Source: Bryobacterales bacterium
GTDB taxonomy: Bacteria; Acidobacteriota; Terriglobia; Bryobacterales; Bryobacteraceae
Reading direction: 5' to 3'
Length of the DNA stretch: 64,000 bases
NCBI GenBank assembly: GCA_019261985.1
Contig: JAFAQY010000075.1
Span: 1 to 64,000 of the forward strand
The translations under genes and the position numbers were made by a program. The notes beneath the pieces were generated by a model, which saw only the letters and a list, made by a program, of their open reading frames with translations, ran no database searches and was not told where the DNA came from. Shown piece by piece: positions 25,913 through 34,321 of this stretch (its first letter is position 1; every line of letters begins with the position of its first letter).

Positions 25913-28900
25913 ATGAATATCACTGACATCTTCATCCAGCGCCCCGTGATGACCGCGCTGGTGATGATAGGCATCGTGCTCTTCGGTGTCGCCGGATACC
26001 TGACGCTTCCTGTAAGCGAGCTTCCCAACGTCGATTTCCCCACCATCCAAGTTTCTGCTGCGCTTCCGGGCGCGAGTCCGGAAACCATGGCTTCGACCGT
26101 GGCAACGCCCCTCGAGCGCCAGTTCGCCACCATCGCCGGCATCGATTCGATGACCTCCAGCAGTTTGATCGGCGCCACAAATATCACCATTCAATTTGTG
26201 CTGGATCGCAACATCGATGCAGCCGCGCAGGATGTCCAAAGCGCGATTGCCGCGGCCGCGAAGAAGCTGCCGCCGGGCATGCCCACGCCCCCCACGATTC
26301 AGAAGGTAAATCCCGCCGACCAGCCGATCCTTTTTATGACGCTTTCCTCCGCGTCAATGGCCCTTTCCGCCGTTGACGAGTACGCGGAAAACCTGATGGC
26401 CCAGCGCATTTCCATGCTGCCGGGCGTCGCCCAGGTGAACGTGTTCGGCCCGCAAAAATGGGCCGTGCACGCGCAACTCGATCCCAATCTTCTTGCCGCG
26501 CATCGTATCGGCATCGATGAAGTTGAGCAGGCGCTCTCCGCTCATAACGTAAATCTGCCCGTAGGCACGCTGTGGGGCCCGGAACAAGCATTCACGATCA
26601 AGGCCAGCGGCCAGCTTATGTCCGCCGCCGCCTTCCGCCAGATGATTGTCGTCTATCGCAACGGCTCGCCGGTGCGGCTGGGCGAATTGGGGCAGGTAGT
26701 CGACGGCACGCAATACGACAAGACCGCGAACTGGATCGTGGACGCCCATGGCGCCGAGCGTTCCATCGGTCTCGCAGTCCAGCGCCAGCCTGGAACGAAC
26801 ACGGTGGAAATTTCGGACCGCATTCAGAAGCTGATGCCCACGTTCCGGGCGCAAATCCCGCCGTCGGTGAATTTGACCGTGCTGATGGACCGCTCCGAAT
26901 CGATTCTGGAATCGGTGAACGACGTGAAGTTCACGTTGTGGCTGACCATCGGTTTGGTCGTGCTGGTCATCTTCCTTTTCCTCCGGAACTTCTCCGCTAC
27001 TCTGATCCCCAGCCTCGCGCTGCCGATCTCGGTGATCGGCACATTCGCGGCAATGAACCGCCTCGGCTATACGCTCGATAACTTGTCGCTGATGGCGCTG
27101 ACGCTGTCCGTGGGATTTGTCGTAGACGACGCGATCGTGGTTCTCGAGAACATCGTCCGGCACATGGAAATGGGCAAGACCAAGCTGATGGCAGCCTTCG
27201 AAGGCGCGCGCGAGATCGGCTTCACCGTTTTGTCGATGACCATCTCGCTAGCCGCGGTTTTTATTCCGGTGATGTTCATGAGCGGCATCCTCGGCCGTCT
27301 GTTCCATGAATTCGCGGTTACCATCATGGTGGCGATTTTGATTTCCGGCTTCGTCTCCATCAGCCTCACGCCCATGCTTTGCAGCCGTTTCTTGCGTCCG
27401 CCCGGCGAAGAGCACGGCGCAATGTATCGCGCTTCGGAAAAAGTTTTCGATGGCATGCGCGATGTTTACGACTGGATGCTCCGCGGAGTCATGCGCCACC
27501 GCTCCCTCACGATGCTGATCATGGCCGGTACGCTCGGTGCCACGGTGTACCTGGCGGGTTTGGTGCCGAAAGGTTTTGTCCCTCCGCAGGATATGCGGCA
27601 GCTTCAGGGAAATACGGAAGCCCGTCAGGATATTTCGTTCGATGCCATGGCGAAGCTGCAGCAGCAAGCGGCCACCATAGTTGCGAGCAACCCAAATGTC
27701 GAGGCTTTCATGTCCTGGATGGGGAGCAGCGGAAATACTCAGCAGCAAATCAATCAGGGCCGCTTCTTCATGCGCCTGAAGCCGCGAACGGAGTGGACCG
27801 AAACGCCGGAGCAAGTGATCGAGGAGTTGCGTCCCAAACTGGACGCGATTCCGGGCATGAAAACCTATCTGACCAACCCTCCGATGATCCGCATAGGCGG
27901 TTATCAGACGCGCGCGCTGTATCAGTTCACATTGCAATCCTCCGATCTCGATTCGCTCTATAGCTCCGCGGCCGACTTTGAGAAGCAGATGCGCACGATT
28001 CCGGGGCTCTCCGATGTGAACAGCGATCTGCAGATCTCGAGTCCCATCCTGAGCATCGATATCGACCGCGACCGCGCGTCTGCCTTGGGCGTAACCGAGG
28101 ATCAGATCGAGAACGCGCTATACGATGCTTACGGTCAGCGCCAAGTCTCTACCATTTACACCGCCATCGACGAATATTGGGTCATCATGGAGCTCAAACC
28201 GGAGTTTCAGCGCAATCCGAACGCGCTCCGGATGCTGTATGTGCGGTCGTCGGCGGGGCAGTTGGTGCCGCTGAACGAAGTCGCCAAGTTCACTTCCAGC
28301 GTAGGGCCACTCACGATTGCGCATTTAGGCCAGTTGCCCGCCATTACCATGTCGTTCAATTTGAAGCCCGGCGTTTCGTTGGGCGATGCCGTCGATCACG
28401 TGCGCGACCTCGCGGAAAAGGCGCTACCGGATACGGTGAGCACGAGCTTCCAGGGCGTTGCGGCGGCGTTTGAATCCTCGCTGAAGGGCATGAACCTGTT
28501 GCTTGTGCTGGCGGTGCTGGTGATTTATATGGTTCTCGGCATTCTCTACGAGAGCTTCATTCACCCCATCACGATTCTTTCCGGGCTCCCGTCGGCCGGC
28601 TTGGGCGCGCTCGCGACACTGCTGCTGTTCCATGACGAGCTGAATATCTACTCGTTTGTCGGAATCATCATGCTGATTGGCATCGTGAAAAAGAACGCGA
28701 TCATGATGATCGACTTCGCGCTGGAATCGCAAAAACTGCACGGCACTTCACCCGCGGATGCGATCTATGAAGCCTGCCTAATCCGCTTCCGCCCGATCAT
28801 GATGACCACGATGTGCGCGTTAGCAGGCACTCTTCCAATAGCGCTCGGCCGAGGCGCCGGCGGCGAGGCCCGCAGGCCGATGGGCCTGGCCGTAGTAGGC

Positions 28901-29053
28901 GGCCTGGTAGTTTCGCAACTACTGACCCTGTTCATCACCCCAGTGTTCTACACCTACATGGAGCAGCTACGCGGAGCGATGCGCAAACGACGGCCGCGGA
29001 AGGGAAAGAAAACGGGCGCGGAGCATCCGGCCGAAGTCGCCCTGAAGGGATGA
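25913..29053 (+). CDS. RND efflux pump inner-membrane permease (AcrB/MdtB-like, HAE1 family)
   Basis: A 1046-residue RND transporter of standard length. The N-terminal helix and porter start (FIQRPVMTALVMIGIVLFGV, then LPVSELPNVDFPTIQVSA) are typical; TM4 carries the proton-relay pair in SVGFVVDDAIVVLENI (about residues 395-410), and the TM5-6 region has VFIPVMFMSGILGRLFHEFA. The second half repeats the fold with VYMVLGILYESFIHPITI-like TM8 and GIVKKNAIMMIDFAL. It would pump drugs or other amphiphiles from the periplasm using proton influx. No membrane-fusion protein or outer-membrane channel gene lies next to it in this window, so its partners are encoded elsewhere. Confidence 0.93.
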   Translation: MNITDIFIQRPVMTALVMIGIVLFGVAGYLTLPVSELPNVDFPTIQVSAALPGASPETMASTVATPLERQFATIAGIDSMTSSSLIGATNITIQFVLDRNIDAAAQDVQSAIAAAAKKLPPGMPTPPTIQKVNPADQPILFMTLSSASMALSAVDEYAENLMAQRISMLPGVAQVNVFGPQKWAVHAQLDPNLLAAHRIGIDEVEQALSAHNVNLPVGTLWGPEQAFTIKASGQLMSAAAFRQMIVVYRNGSPVRLGELGQVVDGTQYDKTANWIVDAHGAERSIGLAVQRQPGTNTVEISDRIQKLMPTFRAQIPPSVNLTVLMDRSESILESVNDVKFTLWLTIGLVVLVIFLFLRNFSATLIPSLALPISVIGTFAAMNRLGYTLDNLSLMALTLSVGFVVDDAIVVLENIVRHMEMGKTKLMAAFEGAREIGFTVLSMTISLAAVFIPVMFMSGILGRLFHEFAVTIMVAILISGFVSISLTPMLCSRFLRPPGEEHGAMYRASEKVFDGMRDVYDWMLRGVMRHRSLTMLIMAGTLGATVYLAGLVPKGFVPPQDMRQLQGNTEARQDISFDAMAKLQQQAATIVASNPNVEAFMSWMGSSGNTQQQINQGRFFMRLKPRTEWTETPEQVIEELRPKLDAIPGMKTYLTNPPMIRIGGYQTRALYQFTLQSSDLDSLYSSAADFEKQMRTIPGLSDVNSDLQISSPILSIDIDRDRASALGVTEDQIENALYDAYGQRQVSTIYTAIDEYWVIMELKPEFQRNPNALRMLYVRSSAGQLVPLNEVAKFTSSVGPLTIAHLGQLPAITMSFNLKPGVSLGDAVDHVRDLAEKALPDTVSTSFQGVAAAFESSLKGMNLLLVLAVLVIYMVLGILYESFIHPITILSGLPSAGLGALATLLLFHDELNIYSFVGIIMLIGIVKKNAIMMIDFALESQKLHGTSPADAIYEACLIRFRPIMMTTMCALAGTLPIALGRGAGGEARRPMGLAVVGGLVVSQLLTLFITPVFYTYMEQLRGAMRKRRPRKGKKTGAEHPAEVALKG

Positions 29054-29078
29054 CACTGTGCGTAGCCCGATCAGCTGA

Positions 29079-29279
29079 TTACGCCGTCGAGGAGCGTCCG
29101 GCAGAATGGTCTCGTAGAGGGCGCTCAGCTAGCGCATCAAGTTTTCCAGCTTCGATATCGGCCTCTAACTGCCGATCCCACGCCTCGGCGTCATATTCGG
29201 CAAACCATTGCCTTAATTGCGCCAACTCGCTCGAGGAAAGGTCTTGGATTTGATGCTCGATATTCTCTACCTTGCTCAT
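29079..29279 (-). CDS. solitary small antitoxin-like protein
   Basis: A 66-residue acidic protein with the pattern IEHQIQDLSSSELAQLRQWF, then AEYDAEAWDRQLEADI and AGKLDALAERPLRDHSAGR. This is the layout of small proteins that usually precede a RelE/ParE-type toxin gene. The expected toxin would lie downstream, but only 25 bases remain before the RND stop codon, so the toxin is missing. It is either an orphan antitoxin or a relic. Confidence 0.65.
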   Translation of the reverse strand: MSKVENIEHQIQDLSSSELAQLRQWFAEYDAEAWDRQLEADIEAGKLDALAERPLRDHSAGRSSTA

Positions 29280-29342
29280 GACTGCCTTCCAATGATTCTA
29301 ACGCGGACCCGCAAAGTGTCCGCTAGGCGTACAATGACTCAC

Positions 29343-30206
29343 ATGCGCCGCCGCGACTTCCTGCCTGTCCTGGCTGCTCCGGTTTTACTGGCTCAGCAGC
29401 AATCTTCGAAGACCGGGATTTTCGATCCCGCTGCCCGCAAAGGCCGCCTCAAGCAGGGCGTCACGCGCGGGGTCTTCGCCCGCGAAATGAGCCTTGACGA
29501 TTGCTGCCGCGAGGCGGCGAAGCTCGGCGTAAAAGGGTTCGACCTGATCGGTCCGGCCGACTGGCCGGCGCTTAAGAAATACGGCCTCGTGCCCTCCATG
29601 TATCCCGGTCCGGGCGGCACGATTCCCGACGCGCTCAATCGCAAAGAGAATCACGACAAGCTGGAGAAGTCCTTGCGCGCGGCTATCGACGAAGCGGCCG
29701 CGAACGGCGTGCCGAACATCATCACCTTTTCGGGCAACCGGCGCGGCATGCCGGACCAGGAAGGCGCCGACAACTGTCTGGCGTTTCTTAATAAGGTAAA
29801 AGCACAGGCAGAAGACAAGGCCATCACTATCTGCATTGAATATCTGAACAGCAAGGTTAACCACAAGGACTATATGTTCGACCACATCGGCTGGGGTGTG
29901 GATGTCGTGAAGCGCGTGAACTCGCCGCGCGTGAAGATTTTGTTCGATATCTATCACGCCCAAATCATGGACGGCGATGTGGTTCGCAATATCCGCGACA
30001 ATTTTCAGTGGATCGGGCATTTTCACACCGGAGGCAACCCGGGCCGCCATGATATCGACGAATCGCAGGAACTCAACTATCGTTTCATCGCGCAGGCGAT
30101 CGCCGATTTAGGATTTAGCGGTTTTATTTCCCATGAGTACACTCCCGCGCCGGGACACGAGCCGATTGCCACGCTAAAACGGGCGCTCGAAATATGCGAC
30201 GTGTAG
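29343..30206 (+). CDS. secreted TIM-barrel sugar isomerase (hydroxypyruvate-isomerase-like)
   Basis: About 288 residues from the ATG of MRRRDFLPVLAAPVLL (an in-frame ATG three codons earlier is also possible). The double-Arg start followed by a hydrophobic stretch looks like a Tat signal. The rest is an AP-endonuclease-2/xylose-isomerase-like barrel: GVKGFDLIGPADWPALK, the metal ligands in CIEYLNSKVNHKDYM (Glu near 160) and LFDIYHAQIMDGDV, WIGHFHTGGNPGRHDID and the final FISHEYTPAPGHEP. These correspond to the metal-binding Glu, Asp/His, His and Glu of Hyi-type enzymes. Periplasmic isomerases of this type are common in acidobacteria. It overlaps the next gene by 13 bases. Confidence 0.82.
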   Translation: MRRRDFLPVLAAPVLLAQQQSSKTGIFDPAARKGRLKQGVTRGVFAREMSLDDCCREAAKLGVKGFDLIGPADWPALKKYGLVPSMYPGPGGTIPDALNRKENHDKLEKSLRAAIDEAAANGVPNIITFSGNRRGMPDQEGADNCLAFLNKVKAQAEDKAITICIEYLNSKVNHKDYMFDHIGWGVDVVKRVNSPRVKILFDIYHAQIMDGDVVRNIRDNFQWIGHFHTGGNPGRHDIDESQELNYRFIAQAIADLGFSGFISHEYTPAPGHEPIATLKRALEICDV

Positions 30207-30952
30207 GGTTAGCGGTGCTTACTGCCGCGGTTGCATTCGGGCAGGCCGGGCCGGCTCGTCCGGAAGTCGACACGGAAGCGGCAGAACGCGGCAAACACAT
30301 TTATCTACAGTTCTGTGTCAACTGCCACGGCAATCTTGCCAAAGGCACCGATCAGGGTCCGGATCTAATTCGATCCGTGGTAGTGTTGCAGGACCGCGAA
30401 GGAGGAAAGCTTGGCCCGGCGCTGATCGGGCTCCCGAATCATAAGCGCGATCTGACCAAGCGGCAGCTCGCGGACGTATCGCAGTTTTTGAAGCAGCGCA
30501 TTGAGGAGACGTCCAAGAATCGCAATGCGGTGAAGCCTCCGAATGTTTTGACCGGCGATGCGAAAGCGGGGCAGGCATACTTTGGCGCGAAGTGCGCCGC
30601 GTGTCATTCTCCGTCCGGCGATCTTGCGGGAATCGCGCGAAAATACGACCCCGTGACTTTGCAGCAGCGATTCTTGTTCCCGCGCTCGGGCGGCCGCGGC
30701 GCTCCTACGCCCAAGCGTCCGCAAGTTACCGTCACCCCCGCCTCGGGCGAGCCAGTCACAGGCGCACTGGAGCGAATCGATGACTTCTCCGTGTCCTTGC
30801 GCGATGCTTCAGGCGAATACCGCTCCTGGAAGCGGAACCCGGATTTACGAGTAGATGTCGTCGATCCGTACTCTGCGCACAACGAGTTGCTCGACGAGTA
30901 CACGGACGCCGACATGCATAACGTGGTTGCCTATCTGGAGACGCTGAAATGA
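30194..30952 (+). CDS. secreted dihaem cytochrome c
   Basis: A 252-residue protein with signal peptide MRRVGLAVLTAAVAFGQ. It has two class I c-type haem motifs, CVNCHG near residue 43 and CAACHS near residue 136. Between and after them lie a helical linker and a C-terminal beta segment (SGEPVTGALERIDDFSVSL), as in cytochromes that accompany PQQ dehydrogenases in acidobacteria. It would pass electrons from the PQQ enzyme encoded next to the respiratory chain. Both its start (13 bp) and its end (4 bp) overlap neighbouring genes, so the three-gene operon is tightly coupled. Confidence 0.88.
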   Translation: MRRVGLAVLTAAVAFGQAGPARPEVDTEAAERGKHIYLQFCVNCHGNLAKGTDQGPDLIRSVVVLQDREGGKLGPALIGLPNHKRDLTKRQLADVSQFLKQRIEETSKNRNAVKPPNVLTGDAKAGQAYFGAKCAACHSPSGDLAGIARKYDPVTLQQRFLFPRSGGRGAPTPKRPQVTVTPASGEPVTGALERIDDFSVSLRDASGEYRSWKRNPDLRVDVVDPYSAHNELLDEYTDADMHNVVAYLETLK

Positions 30953-32532
30953 GGCTGCCGGCATTCATAGCGTGCGCTGCGGCGGTTTTCGCGCAGGGCT
31001 TGCTCGATCCAGCGAAACTATCGCAGCCGCTCGGCGATTCGTGGCCGACCTACAACGGCGATTACACCGGACGCCGCTACAGCGCGCTCACGAAGATCGC
31101 TCCGCACAATATCGCGTCGCTTAGCCTCGCGTGGGTTTACCGCGCCAATCCGGGTCAGGGCGCCGCCGGCGCCGGAGGCAACGCCAGCCCCGTGATTAAA
31201 GGAACGCCGCTGGTGATCAATGGCGTTCTGTACCTGACGGCCCCGGACCACGTCTGGGCGGTGGATGCCCGCAGTGGTCGCGAGATCTGGCACTACGCCT
31301 GGAAATCGAAGGGCGGCTTGCACATCGGCAATCGTGGCGCAGGCGTTTGGGGAGGTTATTTATATTTCGAAACGCCGGATTGCAATCTTGTTTCGCTGAA
31401 CTTGCGCGACGGCAAGGAGCGCTGGCACAAACCTATCTGCGACCTGGACCAGTTCTATTACGCGTCGGCCGCTCCAGTCGTAGCAAAGAACCACATCATC
31501 ACCGGCGTCAGCGGCGATGACCTCGACATCCCCGGCTACCTCGAATCGCACGATCCTGAAACCGGCGACCTGCAATGGCGTTGGTACGCTCATCCCAATC
31601 CGGGCGACCCCGAAGCGAAAACGTGGCCAAGCGTCGACGCCATGATGCACGGCGGCGGAATGACCTGGGTTCCGAGCACCTATGACCCCGAGCTGAATCT
31701 GCTTTATTTCGGCACGGGAAATCCGCAGCCTGTTATCGCGGGTAAGGCTCGCAAGGGAGCGAACCTCTATACCGAGTGCATCATCGCGCTAAACCCGGAC
31801 ACAGGAAAGCTGGTCTGGTATTTTCAGCCCTCGCCTCACGATACTCACGATTGGGATGCCGTCCAAACGCCCGTGCTTTTCGATGCCGATATCGGAGGCC
31901 AGCGTCGTAAACTGCTAGCCCAAGCGAGCCGCAATGGATGGTTCTTCGTGCTCGATCGCACGAGCGGACAGAACCTGATCGCTTCCGAATACGTGAAAAC
32001 CAATTGGACCCAGGGCGTGGATGCGAAGGGCCAACCGGTTCCCAACCCCGCCAAGGAGCCGCAGCTCGATGGCGTTTTGGTAACGCCGAATCAGGGCGGC
32101 GCCGCGAACTGGCCTCCGCCGAGCTTTAGCCCAACAACTGGCCTTTTCTACGTCAGCGCGGCGCGCGCGTTCAGCGTTTACTACATCTACGATGACGACG
32201 ACAAACCCGAAGGCTGGAGCGGCAATGACCGGGGCGGCTTCTCGGAAACGATGCTCGAAGCCATCGATTACAAGACCGGCAAAGTTCGTTGGACCCACAA
32301 GTGGCCCGCAAACGGAGGCACTCGGTCCGGGCTACTGAGCACCGCCGGCGGGCTTGTGTTCAGCGGAGACACGGGAACAAATCTCGTCGGTCTCGACGCT
32401 GCCACGGGCGCCATCTTGTGGCACGCCGGCCTGCACGCCCCGGTAACGAACGGTCCAATCACCTACGAACTGGACGGCATTCAGTACGTGGTCGCCGCGG
32501 CCGGCGATACGCTGTACGCGTTCTCGCAGTAG
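30949..32532 (+). CDS. PQQ-dependent alcohol dehydrogenase-type enzyme (methanol/ethanol dehydrogenase family)
   Basis: A 527-residue secreted quinoprotein. After a short signal peptide (MRLPAFIACAAAVFAQ) comes the family opening SWPTYNGDYTGRRYSAL, and beta-propeller W-motifs recur, for example GREIWHYAWKSKGG, GKLVWYFQPSPHDTHDWD and GKVRWTHKWPANGG; the active-site region WDAVQTPVLFD and the residues GWFFVLDRTSGQ are typical. It oxidises a primary alcohol or sugar alcohol with PQQ and calcium; the exact substrate is open. Unlike quinohaemoproteins it has no own CxxCH, so the dihaem cytochrome encoded upstream is the likely acceptor. The last 45 or so bases of the gene recur at 32873. Confidence 0.9.
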   Translation: MRLPAFIACAAAVFAQGLLDPAKLSQPLGDSWPTYNGDYTGRRYSALTKIAPHNIASLSLAWVYRANPGQGAAGAGGNASPVIKGTPLVINGVLYLTAPDHVWAVDARSGREIWHYAWKSKGGLHIGNRGAGVWGGYLYFETPDCNLVSLNLRDGKERWHKPICDLDQFYYASAAPVVAKNHIITGVSGDDLDIPGYLESHDPETGDLQWRWYAHPNPGDPEAKTWPSVDAMMHGGGMTWVPSTYDPELNLLYFGTGNPQPVIAGKARKGANLYTECIIALNPDTGKLVWYFQPSPHDTHDWDAVQTPVLFDADIGGQRRKLLAQASRNGWFFVLDRTSGQNLIASEYVKTNWTQGVDAKGQPVPNPAKEPQLDGVLVTPNQGGAANWPPPSFSPTTGLFYVSAARAFSVYYIYDDDDKPEGWSGNDRGGFSETMLEAIDYKTGKVRWTHKWPANGGTRSGLLSTAGGLVFSGDTGTNLVGLDAATGAILWHAGLHAPVTNGPITYELDGIQYVVAAAGDTLYAFSQ

Positions 32533-32556
32533 GACAAGCTTCAGCTTGTCCTTTAA

Positions 32557-32800
32557 TTAGTTAGCGGTCGGGACGGGTTCCAGGTGATCGACGACCAACA
32601 TCTCACAGGGTATTCGATAACGTTCGAGTTTCAATCCGAGCCCTTTCACCGCCGTAAACAAATCATTGCCGCTGGAAGCCGCAATCGGGGCTTGGCTAGC
32701 CAGCGGAGAAAACTCCAGTGTCACCTGGTGCTCTCCTTTTAGGCCCGTCAGGCCGGTAACGGGCACTCTTAGGACGCCAGAATTTGGGCGGAAGCCGGAT
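32557..32800 (-). pseudogene. 3' remnant of a TIGR03435-family gene
   Basis: The reverse frame ending with TAA at 32557-32559 encodes about 80 residues of the TIGR03435 C-terminus: GLTGLKGEHQVTLEFSP, then NDLFTAVKGLGLKLE and LVVDHLEPVP. TIGR03435 is a family found mainly in Solibacter-like acidobacteria, with full proteins of about 250-400 residues. The N-terminal part is missing. The remnant lies between two copies of the PQQ dehydrogenase 3' end. Confidence 0.7.
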
Positions 32801-32872
32801 GCCGCTCAAAACCCGCCTGCCTTCTTTGACACCGGCCGAACCCGACAGGTTCACGCAACCGCACAGCAACAT

Positions 32873-32936
32873 GTGGTCGCCGCGGCAGGCGATACGCTTT
32901 ACGCGTTCTCGCAGTAGGACAAGCTTCAGCTTGTCC
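32873..32936 (+). repeat. 64 bp direct copy of the PQQ dehydrogenase 3' end
   Basis: These bases repeat 32488-32551 with about two mismatches, including the last codons (VVAAAGDTLYAFSQ), the TAG stop and the GACAAGCTTCAGCTTGTCC palindrome after it. The two copies are direct repeats flanking the TIGR03435 remnant. Confidence 0.85.
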
Positions 32937-33000
32937 CTTTACACTGGGACAAGCTTCAGCTTGTCCCTTTACACTGGGCCAAGCATCAGCTTGTCTTCTA
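32917..33000. repeat. tandem 30 bp repeats built on a palindrome, possible terminator
   Basis: Three copies of a 30-base unit whose core is the palindrome GGACAAGCTTCAGCTTGTCC followed by CTTTACACT. The third copy has diverged. Another copy of the palindrome lies at about 32532-32551 right after the PQQ gene stop. Sitting between two convergent genes and followed by T-rich bases, the hairpins may end transcription. Confidence 0.75.
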
Positions 33001-34173
33001 ATTCGCGGGCTCGATCCGTAGCACCATTCCGTCCACCGCGTCGCCGCGAAACGTTTTCTCGGTCGCTACATAGATGTAGCCATCCGGACCCTGTTGCACA
33101 TCGCGGATGCGCTGCTGTAGCGGCACAAGCAATGGCTCCCGCTTCTCCGCTTGCGACGGCTGGTTGAAAGCGACCCTGATCAATTCCGTCTGTGTCAGGG
33201 AGCCCACGAAGAGGTTATTCTTCCACTGCGGAAATTTATCGCTGGTGTAGAAAATGATGCTGGATGGGCTGATCGAAGGAACCCAGTGCATGCGCGGATT
33301 ATCCATGCCGGGCCGGAACCAGGGCTGATCGGAGACCAGCGTGCCCGTGTAGTTGCGCCCCGTAGAAACCAGCGGCCAGCCGTAGTTGTGGCCGGGCTGC
33401 AGAATGTTGACTTCATCTCCGCCCATCGGGCCGATTTCGCATTGCCATAGCTCGCCAGTTTGCGGGTTGACCGCAAGCCCGTAGCCATTGCGATGGCCGT
33501 AAGTGTAGATTTCGGGCTTGGCGCCGGCGCGCTCGACGAAAGGATTGTCTGGCGGAACGGCGCCATCTTCGCGCAGCCTCAACGTCTTGCCGACGTGGTT
33601 ATCCAAAGACTGAGCCTTCATGCGCAGGCTATTGTCTTCGCCGCCGTTGCAGCATAGCCGGTCGCGATCGCCGATGGTTACGTAGAGCATGCCGTCCTTG
33701 CCAAAGTAGATTCTCCCCGCGAGGTTGCCGCCGGTTTCCCAGGCATCGGCCACGAAGATCTCCTGTACATCGGTGAGCTTCGAGCCGCTCAGGCGGCCTC
33801 GCGCGACCGCCAGCGTGGATCCACGATCGCCGCGCTTGGGATAGGAAACATAGACCAATTGATTCTGGGCGAAGTTTGGATGAAGGACGAGGAAATGCAA
33901 GCCATCGACGCCGTCGCCCGGAGTTGTCGGCGACGTCCAGATCGGGTCCGCGGCGAGGACGCCATCGCGAATCATGCGCAAGCGGCCGTTGCGCTCAGTA
34001 ACCAGAATTGTGCGCGCGTCCGGGAACGCCAGGCTCCACGGATGGTAAAGCCCCGTAGCCACAGGCACGACGCGGATCTTCCCGCCTTGTACGTCGAGGA
34101 CTTGAGCTTGTTGCGCAAACAGCGCCAACGCGCCGAGTAGGATAAAGGAAAAGCGCGAAATTCGGCTAATCAT
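32998..34173 (-). CDS. soluble-glucose-dehydrogenase-like PQQ sugar dehydrogenase
   Basis: A 391-residue secreted protein of the soluble glucose dehydrogenase/aldose sugar dehydrogenase family. After the signal peptide (ISRFSFILLGALALFAQQ) come VVPVATGLYHPWSLAFPD and TILVTERNGRLRMIRDG, the catalytic-loop region LHPNFAQNQLVYVSYPKRG (family catalytic His in this loop), GKTLRLREDGAVPPDNPFV, and ELWQCEIGPMGGDEVNIL with GHNYGWP near the PQQ and calcium sites. The product would oxidise aldoses to lactones in the periplasm. It is convergent with the PQQ alcohol dehydrogenase operon, separated by the palindromic repeats. Confidence 0.9.
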   Translation of the reverse strand: MISRISRFSFILLGALALFAQQAQVLDVQGGKIRVVPVATGLYHPWSLAFPDARTILVTERNGRLRMIRDGVLAADPIWTSPTTPGDGVDGLHFLVLHPNFAQNQLVYVSYPKRGDRGSTLAVARGRLSGSKLTDVQEIFVADAWETGGNLAGRIYFGKDGMLYVTIGDRDRLCCNGGEDNSLRMKAQSLDNHVGKTLRLREDGAVPPDNPFVERAGAKPEIYTYGHRNGYGLAVNPQTGELWQCEIGPMGGDEVNILQPGHNYGWPLVSTGRNYTGTLVSDQPWFRPGMDNPRMHWVPSISPSSIIFYTSDKFPQWKNNLFVGSLTQTELIRVAFNQPSQAEKREPLLVPLQQRIRDVQQGPDGYIYVATEKTFRGDAVDGMVLRIEPAN

Positions 34174-34195
34174 ATGGTCTAGATGCTATCGCATA

Positions 34196-34236
34196 GTGGG
34201 GCAGGATGCCATCCTGCGCGCGGTTGCCAACCGCGC
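34196..34236. repeat. double-hairpin repeat unit (GTGGRGC family)
   Basis: GTGGGGC, then CAGGATGCCATCCTG, then GCGCGGTTGCCAACCGCGC. The first hairpin is identical to that of the unit at 15925, while the second has different arms. It lies in the divergent promoter region of the sugar dehydrogenase and the S46-like gene. Confidence 0.75.
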
Positions 34237-34321
34237 TGGGCCGCGTTGCACACACCCCACCAGGCGGGTTGGAACGGTAACACTACAACACGTCAGCGTC
34301 GTCCTATTAACCTGATATTTC

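Noticed and set aside
26354-27163. 269-codon reverse frame inside the RND pump gene
   Set aside because: Shadow frame; His/Arg-rich low-complexity translation.
32917-33000. Reading the 30 bp tandem repeats as a mini CRISPR array
   Set aside because: The units abut each other, so there are no unique spacers; the core is a simple palindrome also seen alone at 32532.
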